Shown: positions 17,326 through 26,589, numbered from the stretch's first letter. The stretch is 64,000 bases of DNA from Palsa-1439 sp050015495 (GCA_050015495.1 JBEKBH010000003.1:62001-126000), one strand, 5' to 3'. Made by a program: numbers and translations. The notes: generated by a model from the sequence alone, not told the origin.

Positions 17326-17706
17326 TTATTTCAGATCGGCCCAGCAAAACACGATGCGGTAAATATTGGTAGCGAAGGTGGTGAGTTGCTGCCACATGCA
17401 ACCCAAGGGGCCGAGGTTGTTTACGTCGCCGCATTGCACCGTGCCACCGGCCTGAATCATGTCGGCTTGGGCGGCCAATTGGCCGAGTTGTTGGTCGCTG
17501 AGCTGCGAGAGGCGCGCGTGCGCCTGCTGGGCGGTTAGTCCGACGGCTTGGAGCCGGCAAGCCACTATCTGCTCGCCAAACATCGCATCGACCTTCTGGT
17601 ACGCGGTGGACGCGCCGGCGGATTCGACGGATTCGCTCGGTGCGGCAAAACCCGAGGACGCAGTGAGGATGATGACGGAAACGGCAACCAGATGCGCTAT
17701 CTTCAT
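17326..17706 (-). CDS. PA2779-family exported small protein
   Basis: 126 residues. A signal peptide (MKIAHLVAVSVIILTASSGFAA) precedes a mature part whose LQAVGLTAQQAHARLSQLSD segment followed by LGQLAAQAD and a GG resembles the conserved core of PA2779-family proteins. Those usually carry a C-terminal membrane anchor and neighbour a C39-like peptidase; no such partner is present here. Four cysteines in the mature C-terminal half suggest disulphides. ATG 17706 has GGAGG seven bases upstream. Function unknown. Confidence 0.7.
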   Translation of the reverse strand: MKIAHLVAVSVIILTASSGFAAPSESVESAGASTAYQKVDAMFGEQIVACRLQAVGLTAQQAHARLSQLSDQQLGQLAAQADMIQAGGTVQCGDVNNLGPLGCMWQQLTTFATNIYRIVFCWADLK

Positions 17707-17805
17707 AATAATGCCTCCGAGAATCTTGACGCACAATACAGCCGGAGCATGCATCAGACAAGAAGATTTTATCGCACCCTCAGCCGGCGCGTGTTTGGTC
17801 GGCAA

Positions 17806-18690
17806 TTAGTGGGTGGCGGACGGAGCGGATTTCGGCGCGGCGTGTGAAGTCGGCGGCGGGATTTTTTCGCCCATGGCGTTCAGGAATTCGATGGAAGCGC
17901 GGGCGACCTCGGCGGCGCGATGGCTGTGGCCGGGGAGTTCGACATTAATGAGGCCGGTGTATTTGTTGTCGTTGAGCACGCGGAGGATGGCGACGAAATC
18001 GAGTTCGCCCTCACCGAACATGAGATGCTCGTGCTTGCGGTCGCGAATGTCTTCGATGTGGATGTTGCGGATGAGATTGGCGAACTTGCCGTAGACCTGA
18101 CGGAACGGCGCGGTCTCGGTGCAGAAGACGTGGCCGACGTCCATCGTCAGGCCGAACCGGGCGCTGGTGATGTGTTTCTTGAGGACCTCGAATTTGGCCA
18201 TATCATCGACGAGCATACCCGGCTCGGGCTCGAAGGCGAGTTGCACGCCCCGCCGTTTGGAATGCTCGGCCAATTGCAGGCAGCCGGTGACGAGCCAGTC
18301 CCACGCCTGATGTTCGGGGACTTCCGGCTCGGGCGCTCCCGACCAGAAGCTGACGCATTCGGCGTGGAGATCGGCGGCGATGTCGACCGCGCGCCGCAGG
18401 AACTCGAGGCGGATGGGGCGTCCTTCGCTGCTGACCAGCGTGGGATAACGTTGCCGCTGCGGATTGAGGAGGTAGCGCGCGCCGGTTTCGATCACCACGC
18501 GGAGTTGCAGTTTATCCAGGACCTGGCGGAGGCGGTTGAGATCGGCGGGCTCGACGGTGAACGGGTTGCAGTGATAGTTGTCCAGCGTCAGCGCGACGCC
18601 GCGATAGCCGGAGTCGGCGATGATCTCCAGCGCATCTTCGAGTTTGTGTTGGGCAAACCCGTTTGTATTGTAACCGAAACTCAGATTCAT
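17806..18690 (-). CDS. Sugar phosphate isomerase/epimerase-like TIM-barrel protein
   Basis: 294 residues. AP-endonuclease-2 / xylose-isomerase-like barrel: GYRGVALTLD, AFEPEPGML, LTMDVGHVF, NIHIEDIRD, GEGELDFVAI and NVELPGHSHRA carry the Glu, Asp and His residues that bind the metal in this superfamily. The substrate is unknown. The start at ATG 18690 has AGGCGAG upstream; a longer open frame reaches into the promoter shared with the divergent TPR gene. The last 20 residues are a Pro/Ala/Ser-rich tail. Confidence 0.8.
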   Translation of the reverse strand: MNLSFGYNTNGFAQHKLEDALEIIADSGYRGVALTLDNYHCNPFTVEPADLNRLRQVLDKLQLRVVIETGARYLLNPQRQRYPTLVSSEGRPIRLEFLRRAVDIAADLHAECVSFWSGAPEPEVPEHQAWDWLVTGCLQLAEHSKRRGVQLAFEPEPGMLVDDMAKFEVLKKHITSARFGLTMDVGHVFCTETAPFRQVYGKFANLIRNIHIEDIRDRKHEHLMFGEGELDFVAILRVLNDNKYTGLINVELPGHSHRAAEVARASIEFLNAMGEKIPPPTSHAAPKSAPSATH

Positions 18691-18770
18691 CTCGCCTGTC
18701 TCGAACGACGACTCGCCCGGACCGATCAAGCTCGAAAAATAGCGCGAGTCTGTTAGATTTGCCAGAGCAA

Positions 18771-19670
18771 ATGAGCGAGCCACAGCCATCCCCGACGGGA
18801 ACCAGAACCCGCATCATTCCACGCGCCGCCAGCGGGATTGCGGGCGCGCTGGCATTGATGTTGTTCGTGGCGGCGCTGTACGAACCGCCCGCGAAACCCG
18901 ACACGGACCTGCTCAAGAACGATCAACCCGTCAGCGAACGCGACCCCGCGCGCGCGGTATTGTATCAGGGCCGCGGCATTCAGTTCGTCAAGGATGGCAA
19001 ATTGGAGTTGGCGCTGGACCAATTTCATCGCGCGGCGGCGTATGACCCGCTCAATATCAGCGTGGTCGTCAATCTCGCCTACGTGCTGGACAAGCTGGGG
19101 CGGTACCAGGAAGCCATTGACGAACTCAAGGGCGCCGAAAAGATCGACTCCCGCAACAGCACGATCTACCTCAACTGGGGCAACTCGCTGATTAACATGA
19201 AGAAGTACGAGGAGGCGTTGGAGCCTCTCCAGAAGGCGGCGGACCTCGATCCCAGCAATCAACTGGCGTACGTGAACCTCGGCGCGGCGCTCAATAATCT
19301 GGGGCGGTACCGCGACGCGGCGGCGAAATTCGGGAAGGCGCTCGAGCTCGATCCGAAGAACGACGCCCTTATCCTCCATCTGGCGACGATCTGGACCAAT
19401 CTCGGCGAACTGGACAAGGCCATCGTGCTCTACGGGCGATCGATCGATCTCGACCCGAAAAACCTGTCGGCGTATTACAATTGCGCCGCACTGTACGAGA
19501 AGCAGGGCAAACTCGATGCCGCCATCGAGACAATCCGCGCGGCCATCAAGATCGATCCCGACAACGAGACTCTTCGTGAAGCGCTGTCGCGTCTGCTGGC
19601 GGCGAGAGCCAATCAGAATCCGGCGGTCAACATACCCTCCGCGTCTCCTAGGCCGGCATTGGCGCACTAA
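18771..19670 (+). CDS. Membrane-anchored TPR protein
   Basis: 299 residues. One N-terminal membrane segment (about 15-35, IAGALALMLFVAALY) then at least six tetratricopeptide repeats (about 65-275), with typical motifs such as AYVNLGAALNNLGRYRDA and a final AIKIDPDN. TPR arrays serve as protein-binding scaffolds; the partner is unknown. It is divergent from the TIM-barrel gene, with 80 nt between starts, and precedes a second TPR protein in the same direction. Confidence 0.82.
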   Translation: MSEPQPSPTGTRTRIIPRAASGIAGALALMLFVAALYEPPAKPDTDLLKNDQPVSERDPARAVLYQGRGIQFVKDGKLELALDQFHRAAAYDPLNISVVVNLAYVLDKLGRYQEAIDELKGAEKIDSRNSTIYLNWGNSLINMKKYEEALEPLQKAADLDPSNQLAYVNLGAALNNLGRYRDAAAKFGKALELDPKNDALILHLATIWTNLGELDKAIVLYGRSIDLDPKNLSAYYNCAALYEKQGKLDAAIETIRAAIKIDPDNETLREALSRLLAARANQNPAVNIPSASPRPALAH

Positions 19671-19705
19671 CCCCGGAATCGGGCTGGAAATGCGGCGGGA
19701 GGTTG

Positions 19706-19741
19706 GCGACAATGCGACGTCCACGTGAGTGGCGTTGTCGC
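19706..19741. other. Inverted repeat between the two TPR genes
   Basis: GCGACAATGC and GCGTTGTCGC form a 10-bp stem (one G-T pair) around a 16-nt loop. There is no U tract, so a terminator role is uncertain. Confidence 0.4.
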
Positions 19742-19796
19742 GTGACCGCGTTGGACGCGGAACGCGACCTCACGCTGCCACAACGTGGCTTACGCC

Positions 19797-21998
19797 ATGC
19801 ACGGGAAAGCGCTCAAGATCCTCGCCGCAACGGTCGTCGTGTTGGCCGTTGCATTCCCGTTCCTGCTGGCGCTGGAGAAGATTTCCGAGCCCGACACATT
19901 TTGGCACCTGAAGACAGGCGAGTGGATCATCGCGCACGACGCCGTCCCGCACGCCGATCCGTTTTCGGCCACAGTGAACGGGAAAGAGTGGCTCGACTGG
20001 GAGTGGCTGTTTCAGGTCGGCGTCTATGTCCTGTATTCATGGGGCGGATTTAATGCGCTGGTGGTGGGCAAAGCCATCGTCGTATTCCTGGCCGGGGTGG
20101 TGGTGTTTCGTGCATGCCAGCGGAATGGGGCGGGAGTGTCGCTGTCGGCGTTTGCGGTGCTGGTGGCATTCGTGGCGGCGCGAGCGCGGCTCGAGGTCCG
20201 ACCGGATGTCGTGATGCTGTTGTTCGCGGCGGTGACGATGGCGCTGCTGGAAGCGGCGCGGCGGGGCAAAATGTCCGCGCTCCTGTGGGTGCCGGTGGTG
20301 GAGTTGCTCTGGGTGAACAGTCACGGATCGTTCGTGTTGGGGGTTGGGCTTATGGCCATGTACGGTCTGGTTCAGGGGATCGAGTTTGCCCGGCGGAAAG
20401 AGTGGCGTGGGTTGGGGATGATCGTCGGCGCGCTCGCGTTGTCGTGCGCGGCGTGCCTGGTGAATCCGTTTGGCATCGGTCTCGTGCAACACGCGATCGA
20501 GCAGACGAGGAGGGCAAGTCCCTCTGGAACGATTGGCGAATGGCAACCGACGCGGGAACTGTTGCTGACAGAGCCGAACTGGGCGCTGCAGGTGTTTTGG
20601 TGGATGTTCTGGCTGAACCCGGCGGTGCTCGTGACCGTGCTGGCGATCCAGCGTCGCGCGTTTCCGTGGGCCCACGTGTTGGTGGTGGCGGCGATGAGCG
20701 TGCTGGCGCTGCACGCGAACCGGTTCACGGCGTTGTACGCAGTGGTGACCGCGCCGATCCTGGCGCATGGGCTCGCGGTGCTGCGGGAGAAATTCGCGGG
20801 GAAGAAACGCTCGGATTGGGGCGAGGCGATGGCGGGAGTGTTGGCGGGGATCACGGCGGCGTTCCTGATTTTCGTCGTGGTCACGAACCGCTGGGCAATC
20901 GCCGAGAGTCGGCCGGCCCAATTCGGCGTGGGCGTGGACGAATCGATCGTGCCGACGCGGGCGCTGTCGGTGATGATGAAACTGCCGGCGGGGTTGAACC
21001 TGTTCAATACGTTCCTGTCCGGCGGGCCGCTGATCTGGACGGGGTATCCGCAGTGGCGGCCGTTCTGCGATGGGCGCGCGAATCTGTACGGCCGGGAATT
21101 TGTGGACCGGTACCAGCGGGCGATGTTCGACCCATCGGAATGGGAGAAATGGATGCGCGAGCGGTCGGTATCCGTGGTCTTCATGCAGTACGGGACAGCG
21201 GACGACCGCCCGTTGGTGCAGTACCTGGCGAACAGCCGGGTGTGGGACCTCCTGTATTTCGACCATGCCGCGTGCATCTTCGTACACATGAGTTGCTGGG
21301 CAAAATTGCGAGCCGACAAGCAATTGAAAGACCTCAAACCCGTGCACCTGATGGACACGAACGCGGTGCTGGCGTACACGCACAAGCTTGCGGACGAGAC
21401 GGCCGGCCCGAATGCCTATCTCCGCGCCCGCATGGTGACGACGATGGGAAACTTCCTGATGGTTCTCGGGGCGGTCGATACTGCGAAAGCATTGTTCGAA
21501 GACGCCATCGCGATCCATCCGCGGCCCTCGGAAGCGTGGATGAACCTGGCCGTCATCAACCTCGACGCGGGCGACAAGGAACGGGCGATGGACCTGACGG
21601 ACAAGCTGCTGGCGATGAACCCGCGGTATTTTTACGCGCGGTTGATGCAGGCCCAGATCAAGGCTACCGCGGGCGACCTCGATGGAGCGGTGGCGGAGAC
21701 GGAGGCGGTGCTGGATGAGCACCCACACTCGGTGCAGGCGTGGCTGTTGCGGGGGCAGTTGGCGGCGCGTCAAGGGGACCGGGCGACAGCGATCCGGGCG
21801 TTGCAACGCACCGTGGCGGAACACGTGGAAGATCCGCACCTCTATCTGTTCCTCGGCCAACTGCTCGCGGCGGACGGACGGACGAAGGAAGCGGTGGCGG
21901 CCTACGAGAAGTGTCTGGAAACGTGGCGGGGCCCGTCCAAACAGCGGGAGCAGATCGAAGCCGATTTGGCCAGGTTGCGCCCGCCGGCGGCGAAGTGA
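19797..21998 (+). CDS. Polytopic membrane protein with C-terminal TPR domain
   Basis: About 733 residues. The first roughly 390 contain some ten membrane spans, with acidic loops (SEPDTFWHLKTGEW) and the segment LLWVNSHGSFVLG, similar in layout to uncharacterised glycosyltransferase-like membrane families. Residues from about 530 onward form TPR repeats (AIHPRPSEAWMNLAVINLDAGD and onward). An in-frame GTG at 19785 is an alternative start. No catalytic role can be assigned; it may couple envelope glycan work to protein scaffolding. Confidence 0.75.
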   Translation: MHGKALKILAATVVVLAVAFPFLLALEKISEPDTFWHLKTGEWIIAHDAVPHADPFSATVNGKEWLDWEWLFQVGVYVLYSWGGFNALVVGKAIVVFLAGVVVFRACQRNGAGVSLSAFAVLVAFVAARARLEVRPDVVMLLFAAVTMALLEAARRGKMSALLWVPVVELLWVNSHGSFVLGVGLMAMYGLVQGIEFARRKEWRGLGMIVGALALSCAACLVNPFGIGLVQHAIEQTRRASPSGTIGEWQPTRELLLTEPNWALQVFWWMFWLNPAVLVTVLAIQRRAFPWAHVLVVAAMSVLALHANRFTALYAVVTAPILAHGLAVLREKFAGKKRSDWGEAMAGVLAGITAAFLIFVVVTNRWAIAESRPAQFGVGVDESIVPTRALSVMMKLPAGLNLFNTFLSGGPLIWTGYPQWRPFCDGRANLYGREFVDRYQRAMFDPSEWEKWMRERSVSVVFMQYGTADDRPLVQYLANSRVWDLLYFDHAACIFVHMSCWAKLRADKQLKDLKPVHLMDTNAVLAYTHKLADETAGPNAYLRARMVTTMGNFLMVLGAVDTAKALFEDAIAIHPRPSEAWMNLAVINLDAGDKERAMDLTDKLLAMNPRYFYARLMQAQIKATAGDLDGAVAETEAVLDEHPHSVQAWLLRGQLAARQGDRATAIRALQRTVAEHVEDPHLYLFLGQLLAADGRTKEAVAAYEKCLETWRGPSKQREQIEADLARLRPPAAK

Positions 21999-22078
21999 CA
22001 TCCGTGCAAATCGCGCTTGCGCGCGTCCGATTTTTTATTATTGTTTCGGCGCAAGGTCAGTAGAAGGGGGGAACAAGC

Positions 22079-22291
22079 ATGGAACAAGTAACGTGCCCGA
22101 ACTGCAATGTGGACGTCGAGCCCGAGGAATTGAAGCGGAACAATCTGCGGTGTCCGACGTGCGGCTTCGACTTGAGCGATCAGGAAGACACGGAGAGCCT
22201 GGACAAGGATGTGGACTTGGAGGATGAGGAGGACGCCGACGACGAGGAAGAGGACGAGGAAGACGAAGACGATGAGGATGAAGAGGAATGA
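22079..22291 (+). CDS. Small zinc-ribbon protein with acidic tail
   Basis: 70 residues. Two CxxC pairs (CPNCNVD and CPTCGFD) form a zinc ribbon in the first 35 residues. The last 35 residues are almost purely Asp and Glu. A strong AAGGGGGG purine run precedes the ATG, and TTGCGC (22017) with TATTGT (22039) could form a promoter. The polyacidic tail could mimic nucleic acid or bind a basic partner. Function unknown. Confidence 0.75.
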   Translation: MEQVTCPNCNVDVEPEELKRNNLRCPTCGFDLSDQEDTESLDKDVDLEDEEDADDEEEDEEDEDDEDEEE

Positions 22292-22323
22292 GGCTGGCTG
22301 CAAACGCGACCACGCGGCGTTGA

Positions 22324-22971
22324 ATGATTATCGAGACTTTTGAAGCCGGCCCGGTGGCGACCAACGGGTATTTGGTCGCAGATAAGACGGGCGGCACGGC
22401 ACTGGTGATCGACGCGCCGCAGGGGACCTCAGCGTCGATCGTCGAACAAGCCCGAAAGTGGAACACCCCGATCGCCCGGCTGGTGAACACGCATGGTCAC
22501 TGGGACCACTTCCTGGATAACGCCGAGTTGTTACGGTTGACCGGGGCGAAGTTTGGCATCCACCGCGAGAGCGCGCCGCTGCTGACCCTTCCGCAAGCGC
22601 GGTATTTCGGATTGGATCTGGACATCGAACCCAGCCAACCAGATTTTTTTCTGGAGGAGGATAAACCATTGGACGTTGGCGGGTTGCGGTTCGAGGTTTT
22701 TCATTGTCCCGGTCATTGTCCCGGGAGCGTAGCGCTGGTGGAACGCAAGGAACGCGTGGCTTTTGTGGGGGACGTGCTGTTCGCCGGATCGGTGGGGCGA
22801 GTGGATCTTCCGGGCGGCGACTACGAAACGTTGATGCGTTCCATTCGAGAGAAGCTGTTGCCGCTCGGGGACGACATGCGCGTGTTTCCCGGGCACGGAC
22901 CGGTGACCACGATTGGCAACGAGCGCCGCACGAACCCGTTTTTGGTTGCGGCACGAGAGTCGACACCCTGA
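22324..22971 (+). CDS. MBL-fold hydrolase, glyoxalase II-like
   Basis: 215 residues. Metal ligands are seen in THGHWDH, in the PGHCPGS segment, in GDVLFAGSVGRVDLPGGD and in the terminal FPGHGPVT. This arrangement belongs to the YcbL/GloB-like thioesterase branch of the metallo-beta-lactamase fold. The substrate may be a glutathione-type or other thioester. It has no dedicated operon; the HU gene 79 nt downstream has its own promoter. Confidence 0.87.
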   Translation: MIIETFEAGPVATNGYLVADKTGGTALVIDAPQGTSASIVEQARKWNTPIARLVNTHGHWDHFLDNAELLRLTGAKFGIHRESAPLLTLPQARYFGLDLDIEPSQPDFFLEEDKPLDVGGLRFEVFHCPGHCPGSVALVERKERVAFVGDVLFAGSVGRVDLPGGDYETLMRSIREKLLPLGDDMRVFPGHGPVTTIGNERRTNPFLVAARESTP

Positions 22972-22982
22972 AAAATCAATAG

Positions 22983-23011
22983 TTGCAAGGTTTCCGGCAC
23001 TTTTGTAGTAT
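22983..23011 (+). promoter_or_regulatory. Sigma-70-type promoter of the HU gene
   Basis: TTGCAA at 22983-22988, a 17-nt spacer, then TAGTAT at 23006-23011. Confidence 0.65.
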
Positions 23012-23050
23012 TTGGCGAACCCTAAACCAAGGAGAACAGTAAGGAGCTTT

Positions 23051-23335
23051 ATGGCAAAGTTGACGAAGTCACAAGTTTTGGGAACTCTGGCGGAGAAGAC
23101 CGGCGTGTCGAAAAAGAGCGCGGGCCTGTTCATCGACGAGTTGGTGAAGCTGGCGTACAAGGAAGCGAAGAATTCGTTCACGATTCCCGGGCTGGGCAAG
23201 ATCGTGCTGGTGAATCGCAAGGCGCGCATCGGCCGCAATCCGGCCACGGGCGAGCAGATTCAGATTCCGGCGAAGCGAGTCGTGAAGTTCCGCATCGCCA
23301 AGGCAGCGAAAGACGCGATCCTCGGCGGGAAGTAG
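23051..23335 (+). CDS. HU/IHF-family DNA-binding protein
   Basis: 94 residues. Typical fold: helical N-terminal half (LTKSQVLGTLAEKTGVSKK), then the DNA-grasping arms with the signature GRNPATGEQIQIPAKRVVKF and a C-terminal helix. It bends DNA and compacts the nucleoid. ATG 23051 follows AAGGAG. A clear promoter and a clear terminator enclose it as a single-gene unit. Confidence 0.95.
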   Translation: MAKLTKSQVLGTLAEKTGVSKKSAGLFIDELVKLAYKEAKNSFTIPGLGKIVLVNRKARIGRNPATGEQIQIPAKRVVKFRIAKAAKDAILGGK

Positions 23336-23357
23336 TCCGTTAGAGTTTACAAATTCA

Positions 23358-23396
23358 ACGGGCGGCTGTGTTCGGCACAGCCGCCCGTGTTGTTTT
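23358..23396 (+). terminator. Rho-independent terminator after the HU gene
   Basis: ACGGGCGGCTGTG pairs perfectly with CACAGCCGCCCGT around a TTCGG loop, followed by GTTGTTTT. It may also serve the converging exbD transcript. Confidence 0.85.
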
Positions 23397-23409
23397 CAGC
23401 GGGAATGGG

Positions 23410-23835
23410 TTACTTGGCGGATTTCTTGGTGAATGCCGTGATGTCCGGGATGCCGGCGGATCGCGCCGCATCGACGATGGCCACGACCGTGCCGTAGGTG
23501 ACCGTCTTGTCGGCGGAGAACTGCACCTGCAGTTTCGGGTTCTTCTCTTTCGCGTCGCGCAGGGTCTGTTCGAGCGTGCTCAACGCGATGGGTTTGTTGT
23601 CGAGATAGATGGTTTCATCGGAACTGACGGCAATTGAGAGGCGCTCGACCTTTTCGCGGCCGACTTCCTCGGCGGTCTTGGCTTCGGGGAGGACAAGTTT
23701 CACGGCCGTCGGCGAGCTCGCGCGAAAGGTGGTCGTGGCGATAAAGAAAATGAGCAGGATAAACAGCACGTCCACGAGGTTGATCAGGCGGATGGCCGGT
23801 GGGCGCTGGGCTTTGGCCGGATCGAAGATGCGCAT
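23410..23835 (-). CDS. exbD: ExbD/TolR-family proton-channel subunit
   Basis: 141 residues. One membrane span with the proton-conducting Asp at 22 (LVDVLFILLIFF), then a periplasmic domain. With ExbB it uses proton flow to energise the TonB-like protein encoded upstream. It follows exbB by 9 nt. ExbD and TolR are hard to separate; the TonB-like partner favours ExbD. Confidence 0.88.
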   Translation of the reverse strand: MRIFDPAKAQRPPAIRLINLVDVLFILLIFFIATTTFRASSPTAVKLVLPEAKTAEEVGREKVERLSIAVSSDETIYLDNKPIALSTLEQTLRDAKEKNPKLQVQFSADKTVTYGTVVAIVDAARSAGIPDITAFTKKSAK

Positions 23836-23844
23836 GGCGGATTC

Positions 23845-24456
23845 CTACAGGGAATTGCGGTACAGGCGGGTCAGCAACTCGTTGGTGTACCGTTCCAGTT
23901 CCAGCACCAGCACCTCGATGCGGCGGCGCAAATACATGTAGGCGATCAGCGCGGGAATCGCGATGCTGAGGCCGGTCATCGTCGCCGTCAACGCCTCGTA
24001 GATGCCGCGGGAAATCATCGTCGGTTCGCCGAGTCCCTTCTTCGCCACGTCCTCGAACAATTTCACCATACCGATGACCGTGCCCAGCAGTCCCAGCAGC
24101 GGTCCGAGCTCGGCGATGAGTGAGAGCGTGGTCAGCCCGCGCTCCATGCGGCCAACGATCTGGCGGGCCAGCGCCTGCATGACCTCGACGTTTTCCGTTT
24201 TCGGCAGGGACGCGTGGGCGAACATGGCTTGCACGAGCCTGCCCAACACTGACGTATCGGATTCGCTCAGCACGCGCACCGTCTCGGTTTGCTCGGGTGT
24301 GACCGGCCGCCGTTCAATGGCCGCGGCCAACTCCGGGGAGATAATGCGGCGCCGCTGCAGCGCCCAGACGCGTTCCAAAATGATGGCCAACCCCGCTATC
24401 GAGCACACCAACAGCGGCCACATGGCAAGTCCGCCCCGAAAAAACCAATCCGGCAT
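23845..24456 (-). CDS. exbB: ExbB/TolQ-family proton-channel subunit (MotA/TolQ/ExbB)
   Basis: 203 residues with three membrane segments and the conserved GPLLGLLGTVIGMVKLF and EALTATMTGLSIAIPALIAY regions of the channel. The ATG follows AAGGAGGAG closely. Middle gene of a tonB-exbB-exbD operon. Confidence 0.9.
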   Translation of the reverse strand: MPDWFFRGGLAMWPLLVCSIAGLAIILERVWALQRRRIISPELAAAIERRPVTPEQTETVRVLSESDTSVLGRLVQAMFAHASLPKTENVEVMQALARQIVGRMERGLTTLSLIAELGPLLGLLGTVIGMVKLFEDVAKKGLGEPTMISRGIYEALTATMTGLSIAIPALIAYMYLRRRIEVLVLELERYTNELLTRLYRNSL

Positions 24457-24479
24457 GAAGCTCCTCCTTTTCCGATGTC

Positions 24480-25670
24480 TCAGTAGTAAAACGTAAAAGT
24501 CGCCTGACGCGGCTCTTTCCCAGCCAGCGCACGCAGTTCGTCAGGCCACGGATCGAACGGCCCCGATTCTATGATGGCTTTCTCGCAAAACAACGACAAA
24601 ATGCTGTTGTCACCGCCGTCGATGGTTTTCACATTCTTGACCTGGCCATCATCAAACAATTCGAAGTAGATCGTGACGGTTGCCGTGCTCTCGTAAATCC
24701 CGTAGCGATCGATGAGCTGGAACCAGCGGGTTTGAATTGCATTCACGACTTTCTTGTCATACGCGCCGAACGGACTCGCCTCGACATTGAATGCGGTCAC
24801 ACCCGTGCGCGAGACGCCAACGGCGACAAGGTGTGATTTTCGCGCCACAATCTCGCGGCCTTCCACGCCCGGCTCGCTGGCAAGCGCGGGAGCGCCACCC
24901 TCTCCCACTTCGGCAGCCGCCGGCGGCGTGGGCACTTCCGAACTGGCCACGGCGGCCGGCGTCACGGTCGGTTTCGGCGCCATCGCCATTTTCTGTTCTT
25001 CCACGATCTTTAACCCGACCGCCGGGATCTCCTGGGGTTGGGCTGGTGACTGCGGTTGGGGTTGCGACTGGGGCTGGACGGACGATTTTTCCTGTGGCGG
25101 CGTCGGAGCCGGCTTGGAAGCCGTGGACGGAGACGGCTGGGCGACCCGGCCCGGGGCTCCCGGCGCGCCCGCCTGCACGACGAGTGGGGCCGAGACACCT
25201 GATTGGGTGGGCACATCCACGGTGCTCATCACCTGCTTGTCCTTGTACTTGGTCTCAGCGCCGTTCAGGTACGGGGTGTCACCCAACTTGCCGCTGGCAT
25301 TGTTCGGATTGGCGGCCACAGTCGATTTGTCGGAGTAGTACTGGGCGTTTTTCGGTTTCTCGCCCGTGACCTGCGACGCGTCGGTTTCCATGAACTGCTG
25401 GGATTGTTTGCCCTGGTTCGGTTGATTTTGAGGGCGCGGCTCGTTCACTTCCACGAAAGTAATGGTTTGCACCTGCGGATGGGCCGGGGTCGGCTGAACA
25501 TGGACTGCCTGCACCAATCTCGCCAACGAGGACAACCACGGCAACTTCAGGATGGGCGCGCCGTATTGCACGGTGCAATAGGCCATCGCGTGCAAAAGCA
25601 ACGACACCAAGAGCGCGATTTCAACCGGCAAGTTTTCGCGGTCCGCCATTCGATCCATAGTTGTTATCAT
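24480..25670 (-). CDS. TonB-like energy transducer
   Basis: About 396 residues. One membrane span near the N-terminus (IALLVSLLLHAMAY), a long Pro/Gln/Ser/Ala-rich spacer of about 200 residues (PQPQSPAQPQ), and a C-terminal domain (VNAIQTRWFQLIDRYGIYE to ATFTFYY) that resembles TonB/TolA tips. This is the layout of a protein spanning the periplasm to contact outer-membrane receptors. Starts at 25670, 25658 and 25649 are all in frame. The first lies inside a 16-bp palindrome, so the later ones deserve consideration. Confidence 0.78.
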   Translation of the reverse strand: MITTMDRMADRENLPVEIALLVSLLLHAMAYCTVQYGAPILKLPWLSSLARLVQAVHVQPTPAHPQVQTITFVEVNEPRPQNQPNQGKQSQQFMETDASQVTGEKPKNAQYYSDKSTVAANPNNASGKLGDTPYLNGAETKYKDKQVMSTVDVPTQSGVSAPLVVQAGAPGAPGRVAQPSPSTASKPAPTPPQEKSSVQPQSQPQPQSPAQPQEIPAVGLKIVEEQKMAMAPKPTVTPAAVASSEVPTPPAAAEVGEGGAPALASEPGVEGREIVARKSHLVAVGVSRTGVTAFNVEASPFGAYDKKVVNAIQTRWFQLIDRYGIYESTATVTIYFELFDDGQVKNVKTIDGGDNSILSLFCEKAIIESGPFDPWPDELRALAGKEPRQATFTFYY

Positions 25671-25677
25671 GATAACA
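25662..25677. promoter_or_regulatory. 16-bp perfect palindrome at the tonB-like start
   Basis: TGTTATCATGATAACA is a perfect palindrome at the 5' end of the tonB-exbB-exbD operon. It could be an operator for a metal- or substrate-responsive repressor. It does not match the usual Fur box spacing well. Confidence 0.4.
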
Positions 25678-25858
25678 GATTGCGTTGCGCCATCAACACG
25701 CTGGGCGTTGGGCGTCGATCCGCTTGGGAATGAGTGGCAATCGTTGTGCCAGCAGGCCGGTGTGTTCATACGGCAGGGGGGAACCGCGCCGATGTGATTG
25801 ATGTAAGATATTCATAATAAGCGCGATGCACAATACAACAACCAGATTAATCAAAGTA

Positions 25859-25887
25859 GTTGACTATTTAGTAAACTTGGATATTGT
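25859..25887 (+). promoter_or_regulatory. Promoter with overlapping inverted repeat before the tetR gene
   Basis: TTGACT at 25860, a 16-nt spacer and TATTGT at 25882 form a good promoter. GTTGACTA-TT-TAGTAAAC (25859-25876, one mismatch) overlaps its -35 and is a likely autoregulatory operator for the TetR protein. Confidence 0.55.
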
Positions 25888-25944
25888 TCTTTGAAATTTT
25901 TTTGAAAGAGGCGAATAGGCGACCAAAGTCAGAAGGTGAGAGCC

Positions 25945-26589
25945 ATGGGACGCGTCAGTGATGCCAAAGAGAGGTTGATGGAGGCCGTGTTGGAGCTGAT
26001 TTGGACCGGCTCCTACGGCGGCACGACGATCGACCATATATGCGACAAGGCGGGGGTCAAGAAGGGCAGCTTCTATTATTTCTTCGATTCGAAGGCCGAT
26101 CTCGCGTTGGCGGCCATTGATATGGGATGGAACCGCATACGGCCCGAACTCGACGCACTTTTCTCCGTGACGGTTCCTCCGCTGGAACGACTCCGGAAAT
26201 ACTGTGAATATAGCTATCAGTTCCAGGCTGAGATCAGGGCCAAGTACGGTCATGTGCTGGGGTGCCCACAATTCTCGTTGGGCTCGGAAATCAGTACGCG
26301 GGAAGATGGTTTGCCGCGGAAGATCCAGGAGATCCTGGAGTGCAAGCGGAAGTATTTTGAATCGGCCATCCGCGACGCCCACGCGGCGGGGTTGATTAAC
26401 GCGCCGGATGCGGCGGCCAAGTCACGGACATTATTTGCCTACGACGAGGGACTGCTGACCCAGGCTCGGATTCAGAATGACCTTGAGGTCTTGCGGGAAG
26501 CAGAACGCGGGATGCGCGAATTGCTCGGGGTGAAAGAAACCGAATCGACCGCGATGGAATCGAACTCGAGTGCGTTGCGCACCAACTAG
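25945..26589 (+). CDS. TetR/AcrR-family transcriptional regulator
   Basis: 214 residues. N-terminal helix-turn-helix (TTIDHICDKAGVKKGSFYYFFDSKADL, about 25-51) and a ligand-binding C-terminal region. ATG 25945 has AAGGTG six bases upstream. It lies directly before an RND efflux pair on the same strand and probably represses it in response to a toxic compound. Ligand unknown. Confidence 0.9.
   Translation: MGRVSDAKERLMEAVLELIWTGSYGGTTIDHICDKAGVKKGSFYYFFDSKADLALAAIDMGWNRIRPELDALFSVTVPPLERLRKYCEYSYQFQAEIRAKYGHVLGCPQFSLGSEISTREDGLPRKIQEILECKRKYFESAIRDAHAAGLINAPDAAAKSRTLFAYDEGLLTQARIQNDLEVLREAERGMRELLGVKETESTAMESNSSALRTN

Noticed and set aside
20037..22001. 654-residue open frame on the minus strand opposite the TPR membrane protein
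   Set aside because: Arg/His/Gln-rich, no motif, and exactly antisense to a well-supported gene; a by-product of high GC.
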